Source of the DNA: Nymphaea colorata
Lineage: Eukaryota; Streptophyta; Magnoliopsida; Nymphaeales; Nymphaeaceae
DNA length: 64,000 bases
Reading direction: 5' to 3'
Assembly: GCF_008831285.2 (NCBI RefSeq)
Contig: NC_045139.1
Span: forward strand, 1,682,704 to 1,746,703
Shown here: piece after piece, positions 1 to 13,153 of the stretch
How the letters are laid out: each line of letters begins with the position of its first letter
Numbering within the stretch: the first letter of the stretch is position 1
The notes under the pieces: generated by a model
Told to the model about the DNA's origin: nothing
The model's database searches: none
The model's input: the letters and a program-made list of their open reading frames with translations, nothing else
Translations under genes and position numbers: made by a program

Positions 1-1715
1 AACTTTCAAGACATTAAAGAAGGGTGAGTTGGTGGTCTTTCTTTTTATACATGTACTATCCTTTTTGAAAAAAAAAAATTCTTTATCTTCAAAGCATTAT
101 AGGAGGAAAGCACATTACACCTATGTTGAAAATAGCCCAGTATCAACACTTAGTTAAAAAATAAAAATAAAAAAAACCTGCCTAAAAAGTTCTTATGAAA
201 AAGGGTTTGATGGGTCAAATCAATTCATTATGCCAAGTATGGAGCCTTGGGTTTGGGCAGGATACCTGATATCCAATTTTGGGTCAAATCGAGCTGGGTC
301 ACAAACCCGGCAATTACCCAATCGAGCCAGACTTGCTTTTATTAGAATAAGACCAGTCCCGCTCAACTGGCCCAATGCCCAACCTTACTCAAAGGACATA
401 ATGCAACTAGGGGTAAAGTTTCTCACATTCAAGAGGTATTAGGTTTGAATTTTGTGGTCAGTAATCACTGTCACATTCATGTGAGTTATTCTTTTAAACT
501 GCAAATGATGTAAATACGATACCTAAACTGAAGAATACTGAAGTAAGTCGAAACCTTAAAGACATGGGCATAACCTATTAAATTTTATGCTTAAGTGGCC
601 CTAAACAAAGAATGGAAAAAAAAAAAATATCTACTTCAAAATCTTATAGTGACAAAATTAGATCCTCCATGTTGAGGAAGGTTGCAAGGAACAGAATCCA
701 CATTTGGGCTCAATTCAGGTCCTTCGAACTCTAATGCTCTGATGTGATAAGAAAACCCACAGTTGACTAAGACATCTATTTTTATGAATTTTTAATTTTG
801 CTTTCAGGTAAAAAAATTTTAGGTGTGATATTTTACTTTGCATTGTACGAGTTTGAGTAATATGATCTCAAACTCAATTAAGCATTTTAAATCAATTTCA
901 GGATCTTGGGATGACTAAACGGACCACTTCGGTTAATTGGTCTACTTCAAAAATAGGTGTGATGTCATGAAGTTCTTAACTTGTAAGGTTTGCTTAAGTG
1001 CATAGTTTTTTAATATTATTTTAGAAGTGAGTAGGAAGAATATTTCATTTTACTCCCCGATTGTGATCCAAAGACCTCGCCTATTTTTCTTCGTCCCCTC
1101 CTAGTGTACTAGGTTTGCTTTTAGTGACTTGGGATGACATCTTACCAAGAGCCAAAAAAATTTATGTCAGAGAGGCCAAACTATAGTTTCAAAATTATTA
1201 ATTATTTTAATTATTTTGATTATTTTTAATTATTTTTCAAAAATATTTTAAAATTTTGACATTATTTTTGTACATTTTCTGATTGTTTTTGTTTTTCTTG
1301 GATATGTGTTTAAGATTCTCATTGCAAATTTATGAAAGGGTGTGAGATGTGGTCTATGGACAAAAGGGAGTAAGGATTAAAAGTTATGTTGCAAGCTTTG
1401 GTAAAATTATTCTTATATTTTTACTTTTCAAAAATAAAAATTGGCATAATATGTATAACTACCAGCCCATTAAATTTGTAGAAGTGCTTTTCATTGGAAA
1501 TTAATAGAAGCGCTTGTAGAATATATAAGAAAAAAAACGAAAGTGTTGGAAAACATCACGCAAGAAATTCATGAAATTCCAAAATAAACCATGTAAAATA
1601 AAAAAACTTAATGGGGAATGAGTTTCTCAGTAATTTTGAGGGAAACGCGAGTGTGGCCAAGAGGCAGAACTGAAAATCATTTTTTGACTTTTCCAAAGTT
1701 TTCATTCGAATATGA
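1..1715. other. AT-rich intergenic DNA, no gene recognised
   Basis: No open frame here resembles a known protein. The stretch is AT-rich with scattered phrases that recur elsewhere in the window, such as the 'catgttgaggaaggttg' type near 670 that reappears near 3130, 3590, 3750 and 12080. Around 225-420 there are GGGC/GCCC-containing words resembling a decayed copy of the GC-rich element at 5429-5789. I read it as old repeat debris. Confidence 0.6.
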
Positions 1716-1719
1716 ATAT

Positions 1720-2812
1720 GTTGATTCAGGCCGATTGTGACGACATTGACAAGGATAAAATATTCTTTTTTCCAAAATTCATTTTCTCTCAAAGGGCACT
1801 TTAACTTTGCTCTGTTATATACTTATATGGTTGGCACATTTATACAAACTAAAAGGGAAAATAAGGCGGCCCTTCAACTTCCAGCTGCGCCCACAAATTT
1901 AGAAATAAAATTTTCCTGATATGAAAAAGAAAAAAATAGTTCTGATCTACAAATTTAGATAATAAACTTTTTTATGGGTCTGTGTGAGCAACCGCCCTCA
2001 CAGGCCCACGCCTACACCTACATTGCCACTGCTCTAAATAGGTAATAAAATGATTGAGAGGCAATAACAGGTAAATATATAAAATTTGCTGGTAAAAGTG
2101 TAGCGTGAGGTCGTGCCTCTGAAGTTGAGAGACACGTTACAAAATTTTTTGATGTACTGCTTCTGCAAAATGTTCCTGCCTTTTACGGGCTTTGCCAAAA
2201 GTTGTTCCAGTATTAGATTTTGGTAAGACTTTTGCAAATTATCAATAATTAATAACTAAAGATTTGCCTTGTTTGTACTAACAAGTCATTAGCCAAATTT
2301 GCATTTGCAAGACGGATAATGATCTCCAAGGAGGTTACCGGCACAGCCAGCGTGAAGGCAGGTGGGCAGCTTGTCTTCGTCTCGAATTTCTAGAGCATCG
2401 ATGTCCGGTGTTGTGAAAATGAAGTACCCATATGCAAGCTGAAGTATAGTTGGTCTTACCTGAGACACTTCTGAACTTTAAGAGGATAATAGGAAGGTTG
2501 AGAGTTTTAATCTTTTTTCATGGGCACACATTAGAAGCAGCTTCCTATTGTGTGCTTAAGTGAAAGCCAGACATGAGTGCATCATCATTAGTAACCAAAA
2601 GATGTTTGTGTTAATTGTCCACAAATTAAACTTGAACAAGTTAATTAAATATTGATCCCTTACAAGCTTTTCTCGAGTTTTTGTAGTAGAGTCTGCGTCC
2701 CCAACATCATTCTCAACCCATCTTCAAAAGTCTCTTCATCCCCACCATCAGTTGACAATCCCTCTTCCTTCTACGTGCATGCGCACACCCACACACACTC
2801 TCTCTCTGCGCA

Positions 2813-2858
<46 letters not shown>

Positions 2859-3960
2859 GACTGACCACCAGTTAAGCTGCTTTATATATTGATTTCCAAA
2901 GTTGTTTGCCACACGAAGAGTTAAGAAGAGTTACTAAAATTCTTTTATTGATTCCAGCAATAATAAATTGATTATCGTCTTGTGCTGTGCCAATTGCTTA
3001 ATAATTAGTTCAATATGTTGACACACCTTTAAAACCCTAGTGACATATGGGTGTGACTTTAGGAATTTTATACCAAAGATAGTTTCCCTTAAATTATCAC
3101 TAGAAAAAAAAGTTTGAAATCCAGATTCCCCATGTTCAGGAACGTTGATGCAACCCAAACAGGATCCACGTTGAGCTAAGTTTTTATTGTACCAAATCTC
3201 TATCTGTGCTGTTGAGAGATCCTGATCTAAATGGATATTTGAATGATATCGAAAGAAGAAGCTACATTTGAGCTTAGGGATGTTAATGGTTCAAAAATAA
3301 CTCGATATTAAAGCTGATTCCGAACCATAATGGTTTGACTTGATAAAAAAAACCTATGTTTGACTACTAATCACATTTGAATTTAATAATATCCAATGGT
3401 GGTAAACATGATACTTAAATTTAAGGATGTACCGTAGGTTCATCCAAACACCGAGTCAAATGCTTAGAAGCTTATGGGTATGACTTTAAGGATTACACCG
3501 AAGGCAGTCAACATAAATAAACATTAAAAAAAAAAGTTTGAACCTGGATTTCTCATATATCGGAGATGAAGTCTGGATCCTCCATGTTCAGGAAGGTTGA
3601 CGACATAACCTGAAGCAAGTCAAAACATTTGAGGTACACAAGTACGAGTTAAGGATTTTATGCCCAAGGCAATTCCTCAAAAATAAACACTAGAAAAAAA
3701 CAAAAGGTTTGGACCTCAAATTCTCATGCATGACGAAATCCAGATCCTCCATGTTCAGGACGGTTGGTGCGACTGGATATTTGATGAGATCACATTTGAA
3801 TTTAATAATTGTTTTTATGAATTTTCAATTTGCTTTCCTGTATAAATTTTGGGTGTGACATTTAATTTTGCATTATTCCCCCCACACCCCAAATTAAATT
3901 AAGACAGGATGATGGGGACAAACTGATTATAGAATTAGAGTCTAAATCAGTTGGCAGCCC
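1720..3960. repeat. Diverged segmental duplication, copy 1 (copy 2 at 11470-12335)
   Basis: The block 1720-1930 matches 11470-11660 at high similarity, including the phrase ending in 'ccagctgcgcccacaaattt'. The block from about 2940 through 3960 matches 11700-12335 in the same order. Copy 1 is longer because it holds extra sequence, including an (AT)n tract near 2822-2856 and part of another dispersed block near 2520-2655. No coding capacity is evident. In copy 2 the block leads straight into an NB-ARC pseudogene, so the duplication probably travelled with a TNL unit. Confidence 0.6.
2822..2856. repeat. (AT)n microsatellite
   Basis: Uninterrupted TA dinucleotides preceded by short CA and CT runs. 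Similar tracts occur at 4681-4716, 9402-9432, 13111-13148, 14197-14294, 28933-28968, 42056-42094 and near 45085-45120. Confidence 0.9.
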
Positions 3961-3966
3961 ATCGAC

Positions 3967-4092
3967 ATGTTAAAGAAGACGAACTGGAGATTTTTATTCA
4001 GTCAATCAGCTACCGGCCTTCCTTCACGTCTAACTAATATTCGAGTTATTGGAGGACGCACACTCAGAAGAGAAGCTAGAAGAATTCAAAGT
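3967..4092 (+). pseudogene. Fragment of unknown dispersed coding block Q, fused to TNL leader
   Basis: This encodes the amino half of a recurring peptide of unknown function (reads NWRFLF..LTNIRVIGGRTLRREARRI). Fuller copies are at 17396-17660 and 38790-39015. At about 4090 the sequence switches to the TNL 5' leader ('aggcacacgaaactgctg' compared with the leader of gene A near 8430) and runs into the TIR stub at 4140. The switch occurs at a shared 'aagta' word. I do not recognise the protein family, so no function is assigned. Confidence 0.5.
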
Positions 4093-4139
4093 AGGCACAC
4101 GAAACTGCTGAATGAGTCGATGCTCTTCTTCAAGGTGAA

Positions 4140-4241
4140 ATGGAAGAAACATCGTCATCCTCTGCAAAATTTGAGTTTGACTTATTTTTGAGCTTCAAAG
4201 GGACGGGCACTGGAAAGAAATTTACCGGCCGTCTCTATGAT
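4140..4241 (+). pseudogene. TNL TIR-exon stub
   Basis: The ATG and the first 34 codons match the TIR exons of genes A-D. They include the TIR-1 region, which here reads FDLFLSFKGTGTGKKFTGRLYD where intact copies have FDVFLSFRG.DTRKGFTGHLYD. The exon stops abruptly at 4241, where the dispersed repeat starting TGTGCATC begins. No catalytic glutamate, NB-ARC or LRR follows. It is a dead fragment truncated by a transposon-like insertion. Confidence 0.75.
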
Positions 4242-4677
4242 TTGTGCATCTTTTGTGTACAAAATATTGTGTACATAATGACCAAAATATTCTTGAAAAA
4301 CCTACAAAAAAAATTTTTAGAAGGACGCTTAATTATCGAGTTATATGCCTTTGTCAGCATCCTATGCTCGGTCCACTTAATTATCGAGTTGGGTTCGACC
4401 GTCAACTTTATACCCGTTGGATATCTAGTTCGATGTCCACCCATATTTGAAATTCTTAATATTTCATATTTTAATACTTCATAAACCCTTAGCAACTACC
4501 TGAAAGCTTATGAGAGTGATCGGCGACATATGAACAGTTTATAAGGGTATTATTGACAACACAAGAAGAGCATCTAAGAGAGTCTGGGAGATGCACCAAA
4601 AGTTTTTAAATAATCCAATTGCTAGTGCCACGTGCCTATCAATATATATCGGGCCAATCAAATAGTCAACTACCTAT

Positions 4678-4700
<23 letters not shown>
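4242..4700. repeat. Dispersed repeat R, copy 1 (internally deleted)
   Basis: The left part (TGTGCATCTTTTGTGTAC..., then 'cataatgaccaaaatattc') recurs at 6297, 12993 and 37297. The right part (from 'gcctttgtcagc' through 'gatgcaccaaaagttttt') recurs at 7430, 13760 and, partly, 37455. Here the two ends lie almost adjacent, so the middle is missing. The right end merges into an (AT)18 tract at 4681-4716. No coding domain is visible. A non-autonomous transposable element is likely, of unknown class. Confidence 0.6.
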
Positions 4701-4718
<18 letters not shown>

Positions 4719-5097
4719 TTTTTTTGTCCTTGGAGGCAACATGGGCATGCATCTTTTTTTGTCATTAAGGGCTCGGACAGGTGAAATTTAACTTACCATG
4801 GTAAATTTTTTAAAAAAAATTTACTGGATAAAATTTCACCCCCATTACTTAGATCTATCACGATCTTCATTTCGTGATCTTTACCATACATCATAATCTC
4901 CTCGGCGTCATCATCAATGCCACCATCTAACGCGCGGCTATGTTGCATCATTTGTTTATTGTTTTCAGTTCTATGTTATGCCGTTAGAGTCTACGACAAT
5001 TCTGGAGCACAGAGCAGGTCCTTGTCAGTTGTCTCTGGAGTTTAGAAATGCGTTACAAAGTTTTCCTTACGTGTACTAGCAAGTTCATTACCCAAAT

Positions 5098-5352
5098 TTG
5101 CATTTCCAAGACACAACCAAAATCACCATACGTTATAAGCAGCTTCCGGTCGTGTGCTTAAAAGTGGAAGCCAGGAAAATGGGTTCATCGTCGTTTGGCA
5201 ATAAAAAGGATGTTTGTGTTAATTTTCTACAAATTAAACTCGAACAAGTTATTTCAGAAATTAACCCTATTCTTGAACTTGTTAGATTGCTAAATATTTA
5301 TGTTAATGTAAATGAAGGTAGAGAATGGGATAAAATTGATCCTGACAAATAA
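5098..5352 (+). pseudogene. Dispersed block Q fragment, copy 2
   Basis: The first 140 bases match 2520-2655, 17090-17260 and 36415-36520 ('cagcttccgg..gtgcttaa..gtggaagccagg'). The last 120 bases encode the carboxy end of the recurring unknown peptide (ISEINPILELVRLLNIYVNV..REWDK). Compared with the 17.1-17.7 kb copy, the middle, with the amino half of the peptide, is deleted. No known domain is recognised. Confidence 0.5.
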
Positions 5353-5428
5353 GTTTTTAATTTAGGTTTCTTATTCTCTGATTTATGTTGTTCTGATTTT
5401 TTTTTTCTGCTTCGCCCTTTTGTATATT

Positions 5429-5789
5429 TGCCTGGGCACCGGGCCGGGTCGTCGCCGGGTATCCGATACCCGGCCCGACATGGGCTCGGGTCCAGGCCCA
5501 ACAAAAATGGTTATCGGGCTGGTCCTATCAGGCCCAGCCCGGCCCGGTACTTTAACGGGTCGGATTCGGGCTTGAAATTTTGCCCGTCGACGGGCCCATT
5601 TTTTCGATCCGGTCAGTTAAAAAACGGGTCGGGTGGGTCCTGGGCATAAAATCAAGCCCGGTGCCCGATATATTATCAGGCCCGCCTGGCCCGATTACTA
5701 ACGGGTCGGGCTGACTTGATAGAATTACCGGTCCAAACTTGAACATTTTTATGGGGCCGGGCCAGCCTGGACGGATGCCCAGCACTATC
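5429..5789. mobile_element. GC-rich hAT-like non-autonomous element (candidate)
   Basis: A GC-rich island in AT-rich DNA, dominated by GGGCC/GGCCC words. The left end reads TGCCTGGGCACCGG and the right end, in reverse complement, reads TGCTGGGCATCCG, an imperfect terminal inverted repeat. Flanks TGTATATT (5421-5428) and TGTATATG (5790-5797) agree at 7 of 8 positions, which fits an 8-bp hAT target duplication. No transposase is present. The ends are inexact, so the class call is tentative. Shorter GC-rich relatives occur near 7885-7970 and 27070-27120. Confidence 0.45.
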
Positions 5790-6114
5790 TGTATATGGGG
5801 CATTTGTCCTTGATCAAATTTGGGCAGCCCACTCTATCCAGTTTGCGTCGTGCAATCCATCAAAAACGTTGATTGGCCCTGTTCTTTCTTTCGATGCGAG
5901 TGGGCTCCCCCGGCGGCCGGCGCCCCCACATACCCATTCTCTATGCCTACGGCCTCCTCTTCAGATTTAAAAAAAAAAAAAATCCTAACTCATATTTAAA
6001 AAATTTCAATTTTTTTTTTTAGATGTTAAAATTTTTAAACAATAGCTTAGTTGCTCCAACCAAAATTTAGTAAATCTTACCCCCGTGATCAGCAGCATTT
6101 CCCGTTTTACAGTT

Positions 6115-6296
6115 AGTGCTCTACTTGGGTTGTTTGGAACATCACTTATTATATTACTTACAGTAATATTATAATTTCAATGATATGTTGTCTCCCTTCC
6201 ACTTCCACCTTTTCTACCTTTATATACATAATCCTATTCCATTGGTGTCATCTTTTCCATTTTGGCCAACTCTATTTCACATCGATACTAGTTATA
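6115..6296 (+). promoter_or_regulatory. Orphan TNL promoter-like segment
   Basis: This matches the upstream region of genes B and D: 'tatcacttattatattactt' type sequence, 'atttcaatgatatg', 'tctcccttccac', a TATA-like 'tttatataca' and 'ccattggtgtcatcttttcc'. Instead of reaching a TIR exon it is cut at 6296 by the dispersed repeat starting tgtatcttttgtgtac. It therefore has no gene to drive. Confidence 0.5.
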
Positions 6297-7760
<1,464 letters not shown>

Positions 7761-8199
7761 AAAAAATGTGGAGGAATGAGTTTTAAGTATACATATTTAG
7801 AAACGATTAAAAAATGTGAAGGATATATATAGTGTGGTCCCCAATACCAACCATGCGAATTTTTTAATTTGGTTCGGTCCAACAGTACCCACTAAGGACC
7901 GGGCTGGTTTCCCTGTCCCGGCCTGACCAGGTCAAGTCAGGTTAGGAAGGCGGAGTCAGGTGAGGAGGGCGGAATTTGGCAAGTGGCTCTTTCTTGAAAA
8001 GCCAATGGTATGACTTGTTTCTCAGATTCATTGTTAATTCTTTAGCCATCGTGTCGATTTGTTTTTTAGTCTCCAGAGGCGGCGTCAACTTGATCAACAT
8101 GGGCCAGTTTACGCGATTAGCAAATCGCGTTCAATTGATTACTCTGGATTTGAAATGAATTAGGTGTGGATCTAATGTTATAGTGTATGTTGTAGTTGG

Positions 8200-8472
8200 A
8201 ATATCAATCGTTATATTAATTACCGTAATACAATAATGTCAATGATATGCCATCTCCCTTCTAAATTCCAACCACTTTCGCAATTATATTTCATTTCCAC
8301 TTTCGCAATTATATTTCATTTCCACTTTCGCAAGTTCTAGGAAACTGGTAATGCTTCTCCCGAGCCGAAGAACGGGATAAAGATGCTAATGCTATGCCCT
8401 GTCGTTCCGGAAGAAGGTAACAAGTAGGCAAACGAAACTGCTGAAAGAGTCGACGCTCTTCTTGAAGGTGAA
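8200..8472 (+). promoter_or_regulatory. Gene A promoter and 5' leader
   Basis: This shares with the upstream regions of genes B, C and D the blocks 'aatgatatgccatctccctt', 'cactttcgcaagttct', 'ggaaactggtaa', 'cttctcccgagcc' and the leader ending 'gaaggtgaa' before the ATG. A 25-base unit ('cactttcgcaattatat...') is directly repeated between about 8272 and 8330. The clear TATATAATA box seen in gene B is not obvious here. Confidence 0.5.
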
Positions 8473-8954
8473 ATGGAAGAAGCATCGTCATCGTCAGGAA
8501 AATTTGAGTTTGATGTATTTTTGAGCTTCAGAGGGGCGGACACTCGAAAGGGGTTTACCAGCCATCTCTATGATCGCCTGAAGCTTCACGGCATCTCGGC
8601 CTTCATGGACAGTGATGTCCTCCAAAGAGGCCAAGAGATCAATAAATTGCTGGACTACATCGAGCGGTCCATGATCTTCATGCCCATCTTTTCAAAGGGG
8701 TATGCGGAGTCGAGATGGTGTTTGAAGGAGATCACCATGATGGTGGCATGCCAGAGGCTTATCATTCCTGTGTTCTTCGACGTAGAACCTGCGGAGGTTC
8801 GTGATCAGATCAAACATTTCGCTCCAGCTTTTGAACGACACAAAAGGGATGCCAACATGGACCAGCAGGAGGTGAGAAATTGGAGGCGCGCCTTGAAGAC
8901 AGTGGGCGAGTTAAGTGGTTTCCATCTCAAGAACGACACCATTGGGTATGAAAA

Positions 8955-8994
<40 letters not shown>

Positions 8995-9397
8995 AAGGAA
9001 TTGTTTGTAAAATTGGAGACACGTAGTTGGCCACCTTCGTTTTTTCCGCAACTTCGGATTTATATATGTTCGCAAAAGATTTTCTTGTGTTTTAAATGGT
9101 GATGGTTTGCTAGGATATAGTACGACAAGATTAAAAGAATGATAAAAAAGGTAAATATTTAAAAATAAAAAATTTAAGAAAAATTAAAGTACGTGAGAAA
9201 CTAATAACGCAAATAAGTTCGTAAAAAATAAAAATTTAAAAATGAAAACAAGCCGTTTGGCATTAAAAAAACCGTTTAAAAATGAAGAAAGGGAATACGT
9301 TTTGGTGTTCTTTTTTTAAAAGGGCTTTCTAAGGTTTGAATGGGTGACTTATTTATCAATTTTTTTCTCCTTTTAAAGACAAACACATTTGTCGTGA

Positions 9398-9435
<38 letters not shown>

Positions 9436-10465
9436 GATTTCTGTGGTGTTGTATGTGCCGAATACTGCCAAATGGTTTAAAAATTGAAAATCTGCCAATA
9501 AACAGTCTTATATGAACATTAGCGACGATCTATGATCTACAAACAGTTTATGTACAATTCATGGTGCTTTTATGGATGGATTTTTAATTTTTAGCTATCC
9601 ATAACAGCATATTAAAATAGAAAACAGTCGTAGAAAAGTACTTTAGTTCCTACATTGTTCTAATTTGATAATTTCCATTGTGCAAAAGAAGTTTCCACCT
9701 ATGAACATCATCTGCCTCATGATTTCTACTTTTTGTAGAGAATAATATTTCAAAAAGTAGAGCCTTCAACTTTTTTGATAATCAATGTTCCATTCTAATC
9801 TTTCTCTTTCTTTGGATGGTCATATTAGGGATGAGGCAAAACTAGTTCTTCTCATTGTCAAAAGGTTGCTAAGTGAAGTAAGAAAGCTCCCTTTCCTACT
9901 ACCTCCCGAAGACCTATGGCTAGGTGGCGTTGACGCTCATGTTGAGGAAGTGAAGGAATTACTTAGCAAATCTTGCAGCACTGTAACATTCATTGGCATC
10001 CGTGGGATGAAAGGCATTGGTAAAACAACAATTGCAAAGGCTATTTACAACGACCTATTTCTTGATTTTGAAGCTAGCAGCTGTCTTTTTGATATTGGGG
10101 AAAAGTATCAACGGCACAGAGAGCTGGAGCTACAACGGCAGCTCACTCGTGATATCTTAAAAAGCGATGAACGAATATATAGCGTTGAAGAAGGGAGAAG
10201 CATCATAAAGCACGGAATGAAGGCCAAAAAGGTGTTACTTGTCTTAGATGATGTTGACGACAGTTGCCAAGTAGATGCATTGGCTGGTGGAAGTGATTGG
10301 TTTGGAGATGGAAGTGTGATCTTCATCACAACGACAGACAAGAATGTATTACTAGAATGTGGTCTGAGTGAAGGTCAAATATACAACGCGACTGTGTATC
10401 GTCTTTTGGTATGGGGCCTGAACGAGGTGAAGGAGGCAATAGATACATGGAACTCTGTAACATAA
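8473..10465 (+). CDS. Gene A: truncated TIR-NB (TN) immune receptor, likely decayed
   Basis: Two exons, 8473-8945 and 9829-10465, give about 369 aa. Exon 1 is a full TIR domain: FDVFLSFRG near residue 14, and the NADase glutamate in SRWCLKEI near residue 86. The donor follows codon phase 2 at GGGTATG and the acceptor is TTAG before GGATGAGG, as in genes B and C. Exon 2 has a P-loop reading GMKGIGKTT (usual GMGGIGKTT), kinase-2 LLVLDDVDD and RNBS-B GSVIFITT. Similarity to B and C ends after GLSEGQIY near 10388. About 25 unrelated residues and a stop follow, so GLPL, MHD, LRR and the C-terminal domain are all absent. It could be expressed as a TN protein or be a pseudogene. The sequence cannot decide. 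Confidence 0.7.
9402..9432. repeat. (AT)n microsatellite in gene A intron 1
   Basis: Pure TA tract inside the intron between the TIR and NB-ARC exons. A shorter CT then TA tract also directly follows the exon 1 donor at about 8957-8993, as it does in genes B-D. Confidence 0.85.
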
Positions 10466-11088
10466 AGTTCTATGAATCTACCCCAAATCAACCTGTTGTA
10501 AGTGTCAAACTGCCTTTTATGAACTTCTAGTGCTCCTAGTATTTTTGTTGAAAATCTATCACTTTTACATGCAACTATCAACTTACTTTCTCATAATTAA
10601 ACGAAACATGTGGAAATTGACCATGATTTTATTCATGACAAAAATTATTCAAGGTCAATTAACTACTCAATTTTTAAGCAGCCTTCACTAAGTATTTTGA
10701 CAAACCCACATAAAAAAATCATTATTCACTATTCCAAACTTGGCTCATGGGCTTTCACCATGCCAAGGTTGAAGGATGCATAGGCGATTTGGATGCCACT
10801 GGCAGTCATTTGCACCCAACTCAAATAAATATTCATAACCCGCGTCCATCTGGCTAGCCATGCAGGGGATTGTGAATGGCTTAGTATCATGAAGAGATTG
10901 TTCAGCCTAACGAAGAGTCCACGTTGTCAGTGTTCTCCACGGACCTCCTCTGTAATAAAAGAGGCAATAAATTAAATTTTGCAGTAACTATAGTCGTGTA
11001 GATCATAAATGTAAAAGCTAAAGAAAGAAGAGTAACTATATGAAAGGATTGTGTCACAAGGGACTAAAGCATAATCGGACGGGAGGAC
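10466..11088. other. Unassigned DNA downstream of gene A
   Basis: After the truncation point the sequence does not match TNL intron 2 or later exons of the other units. No domain, repeat end or long frame was recognised. The rest of the gene A cassette was either deleted or replaced. Confidence 0.5.
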
Positions 11089-11400
11089 TGTTGGTGTATG
11101 GAAGTTGATCCATACTGGACATTCATTTGTAATACCGCGGGAAATTTTTCTTTATGTAAGGGCATATATGTCATTTTGTATAAATGCAGGTTTGCCTAAT
11201 CCTTATGTTTTGAGGATGGCCGCCGCTCGAGAGTGTCTGTTTTGTGTGTTCATAGAAGAGAGAGAATAGAAGAGATCTGTGCGACCGTGAACGTAAGAGA
11301 TTATTGCTTCGAACCACGTAAATCATTGTCTTCTTCCTTGTTGCTTCTAACCCCCTCTTGAAAGTGCGAGAGGAGAGTTTATTGTGTGTTGTTCCTAATA
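11089..11400 (+). mobile_element. Solo LTR of a copia-type element
   Basis: Begins TGTTGGTGTATGG and ends GTTGTTCCTAATA (second copy ends ...CCTAACA). It is flanked by a perfect 5-bp target duplication AGGAC at 11084-11088 and 11401-11405. Length is 312 bp. It is homologous in inverted orientation to 14755-15091. No internal retrotransposon DNA is attached, which indicates a solo LTR left by intra-element recombination. Confidence 0.9.
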
Positions 11401-11469
11401 AGGACGGCTCACATATATAAAAGGAGTTTAAGGTTAAAGTTTTGTAGTCCATGTCTCTATTACATTTTC

Positions 11470-12335
11470 CTACAGGACGATTGTGACGACATGGACAAGG
11501 ATAAAAAAAATTTTGAGAAAAGTTTTCTGTTTTCAAAAATTCATTTTAAAACGGGCACATTCTGTTATGGTTGGCACATTTATACAAGCTAAAAGGGAAA
11601 CTAAGGTGGCCCTTCAACTTCCAGCTGCGCCCACAAATTTGGAAATAAATTTGTCCTGATATGCAAACAAAAAAAATTGTCCTGATCTATAAAATGACGA
11701 TTCCAGAAATAATAAATTGATTATCGTTAAATTAATAAATGATATCCTAAAAGGAAGCTACATCTGAGCTTAGAGATGTTAATGGTGGAAAAATAATCCG
11801 ATGTTCAGCTCTTTTTTAACGGCAATGATCTGATGTAATAAGAAAAGCTATGTTTGACTAGCAATCACATTTGAATTTAATAATGTGTAATACTAGCAAA
11901 CACGATATCAGAAGTTGAATGATGTAGCGTAGGTCCATTCAAACCCCCGAAGCAGGTCAAAACATTTGAGGTACAAATTAAGGATTTTATGCCGAAGGCA
12001 ATTCCCTCTAAATAAACATGAGAAAAAAACAAAAGGTTTGGACCTCAAATTCTCATAGGTGACGAAATTCAGATCCTCAATGTTCAGGGCGGTTGAAGCG
12101 ACCGGAACAGGATCGACGTTGGGCTCAGTTTTTAGTGTACCACATCTCTATCTATATTTTGGAGATGAAAAGTCGGATCCTGATCTGAACGGATGTTAAT
12201 GGTTCAAAAATAATCTGCTGTTAACCTGTTTCTGAATAGTAATGGTTTGATTTGATAAGAAAACCTGTGTTTGACTAGCAATCACATTTGAATTTAGTAA
12301 TTGTTATTATGAATTCTCAATTTGCTTTCATGTAA
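11470..12335. repeat. Diverged segmental duplication, copy 2
   Basis: Matches 1720-1930 and 2940-3960 in order, with several deletions. It ends directly at the NB-ARC fragment beginning near 12339. It contains the repeated phrase 'catgttcagggcggttgaagcgac'. No coding domain. Confidence 0.6.
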
Positions 12336-12338
12336 AAA

Positions 12339-12808
12339 TTGGCAAAGCTAGTTCTTCTCATTGTCAAAAGGTTGCTAAGTGAAGTAAGAAAGATCCCTTT
12401 CCTACTTCCCCAACACCTAATTGGCACTGATGCTCATGTTCAGAAAGTGAAGAAATTACGTAGGAAATATTGCAGAACTGTGTACAATTCATTGGTATCC
12501 ATGGGATCGGAAGCATTGTAAAACAACAATTGCAAAGGCCATTTACAACGACCTATTTCTTGAGTTTGAAGCTTGCAGCTTTCTTTTTAATATTAGAGAG
12601 AACTTTCAACAGCACAGAGAACTGGAGCTACAACGGCAGCTCACTCGTCAAATCCTCAAAATCGAAGATCCACGAATAGACAGCGTTGAACATGGAAAAA
12701 CAATGATAAGGTTCAAAATGTATTACAAAAGGGTGCTAATTATCTTAGATGATGTTGACGACAGGTACCAAGTAGATGCATTGGCTGGTGGAGGTGATTG
12801 GTTTCGAC
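12339..12808 (+). pseudogene. NB-ARC exon fragment of a TNL pseudogene
   Basis: This matches the first 40% of exon 2 of genes B and C: LVLLIVKRLLSEV, LIG.DAHV, P-loop region, AFFLILERTF (out of frame) and RVLIILDDVDDRYQVDALAGG. There is a 2-base insertion near 12482 ('aactgtgtac' where intact copies have 'gactgtac') and a 1-base loss inside the P-loop codons ('attgtaaaac' where intact copies have 'attggtaaaac'). These break the frame at the nucleotide-binding loop. At about 12808 it joins a TNL promoter-like segment, so the rest of NB-ARC is absent. No TIR exon lies upstream. Non-functional. Confidence 0.85.
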
Positions 12809-12814
12809 TATCAC

Positions 12815-12992
12815 TGATCTACTTGGGTTGTTTGGAACATCACTTATTATGTTACTTACTGTACTGTCATAATTTCAATGATATCCTGTCCTCCTTCCAC
12901 TACCACCTTTCTAACTTTATATAAACCATATTATTCCATTGGTGTCATCTTTCCCATCTTGGCCAACTCTATTTTACATCGATACGAGTCAT
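12815..12992 (+). promoter_or_regulatory. Orphan TNL promoter-like segment, second copy
   Basis: Homologous to 6115-6296 and 37125-37296, containing 'ctacttgggttgtttggaac', 'ttcaatgatatcctgtc' and 'ctttatataaacc'. It is cut at 12992 by dispersed repeat R. No TIR exon follows. Confidence 0.5.
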
Positions 12993-13102
12993 GTGCATCT
13001 GTTGTGTACAAAATATTGTGCACATAATGACCAAAATATTCCTGAAAAACCTACAAAAAAAAGTTTTCAGAAAGACAAAAAAAATTACAAAAATATTAAA
13101 AG

Positions 13103-13153
<51 letters not shown>

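Noticed and set aside
5428-5803. Gly/Pro-rich frames on both strands in the GC-rich island
   Set aside because: They are by-products of GGGCCC repeats and show no domain or codon signal.
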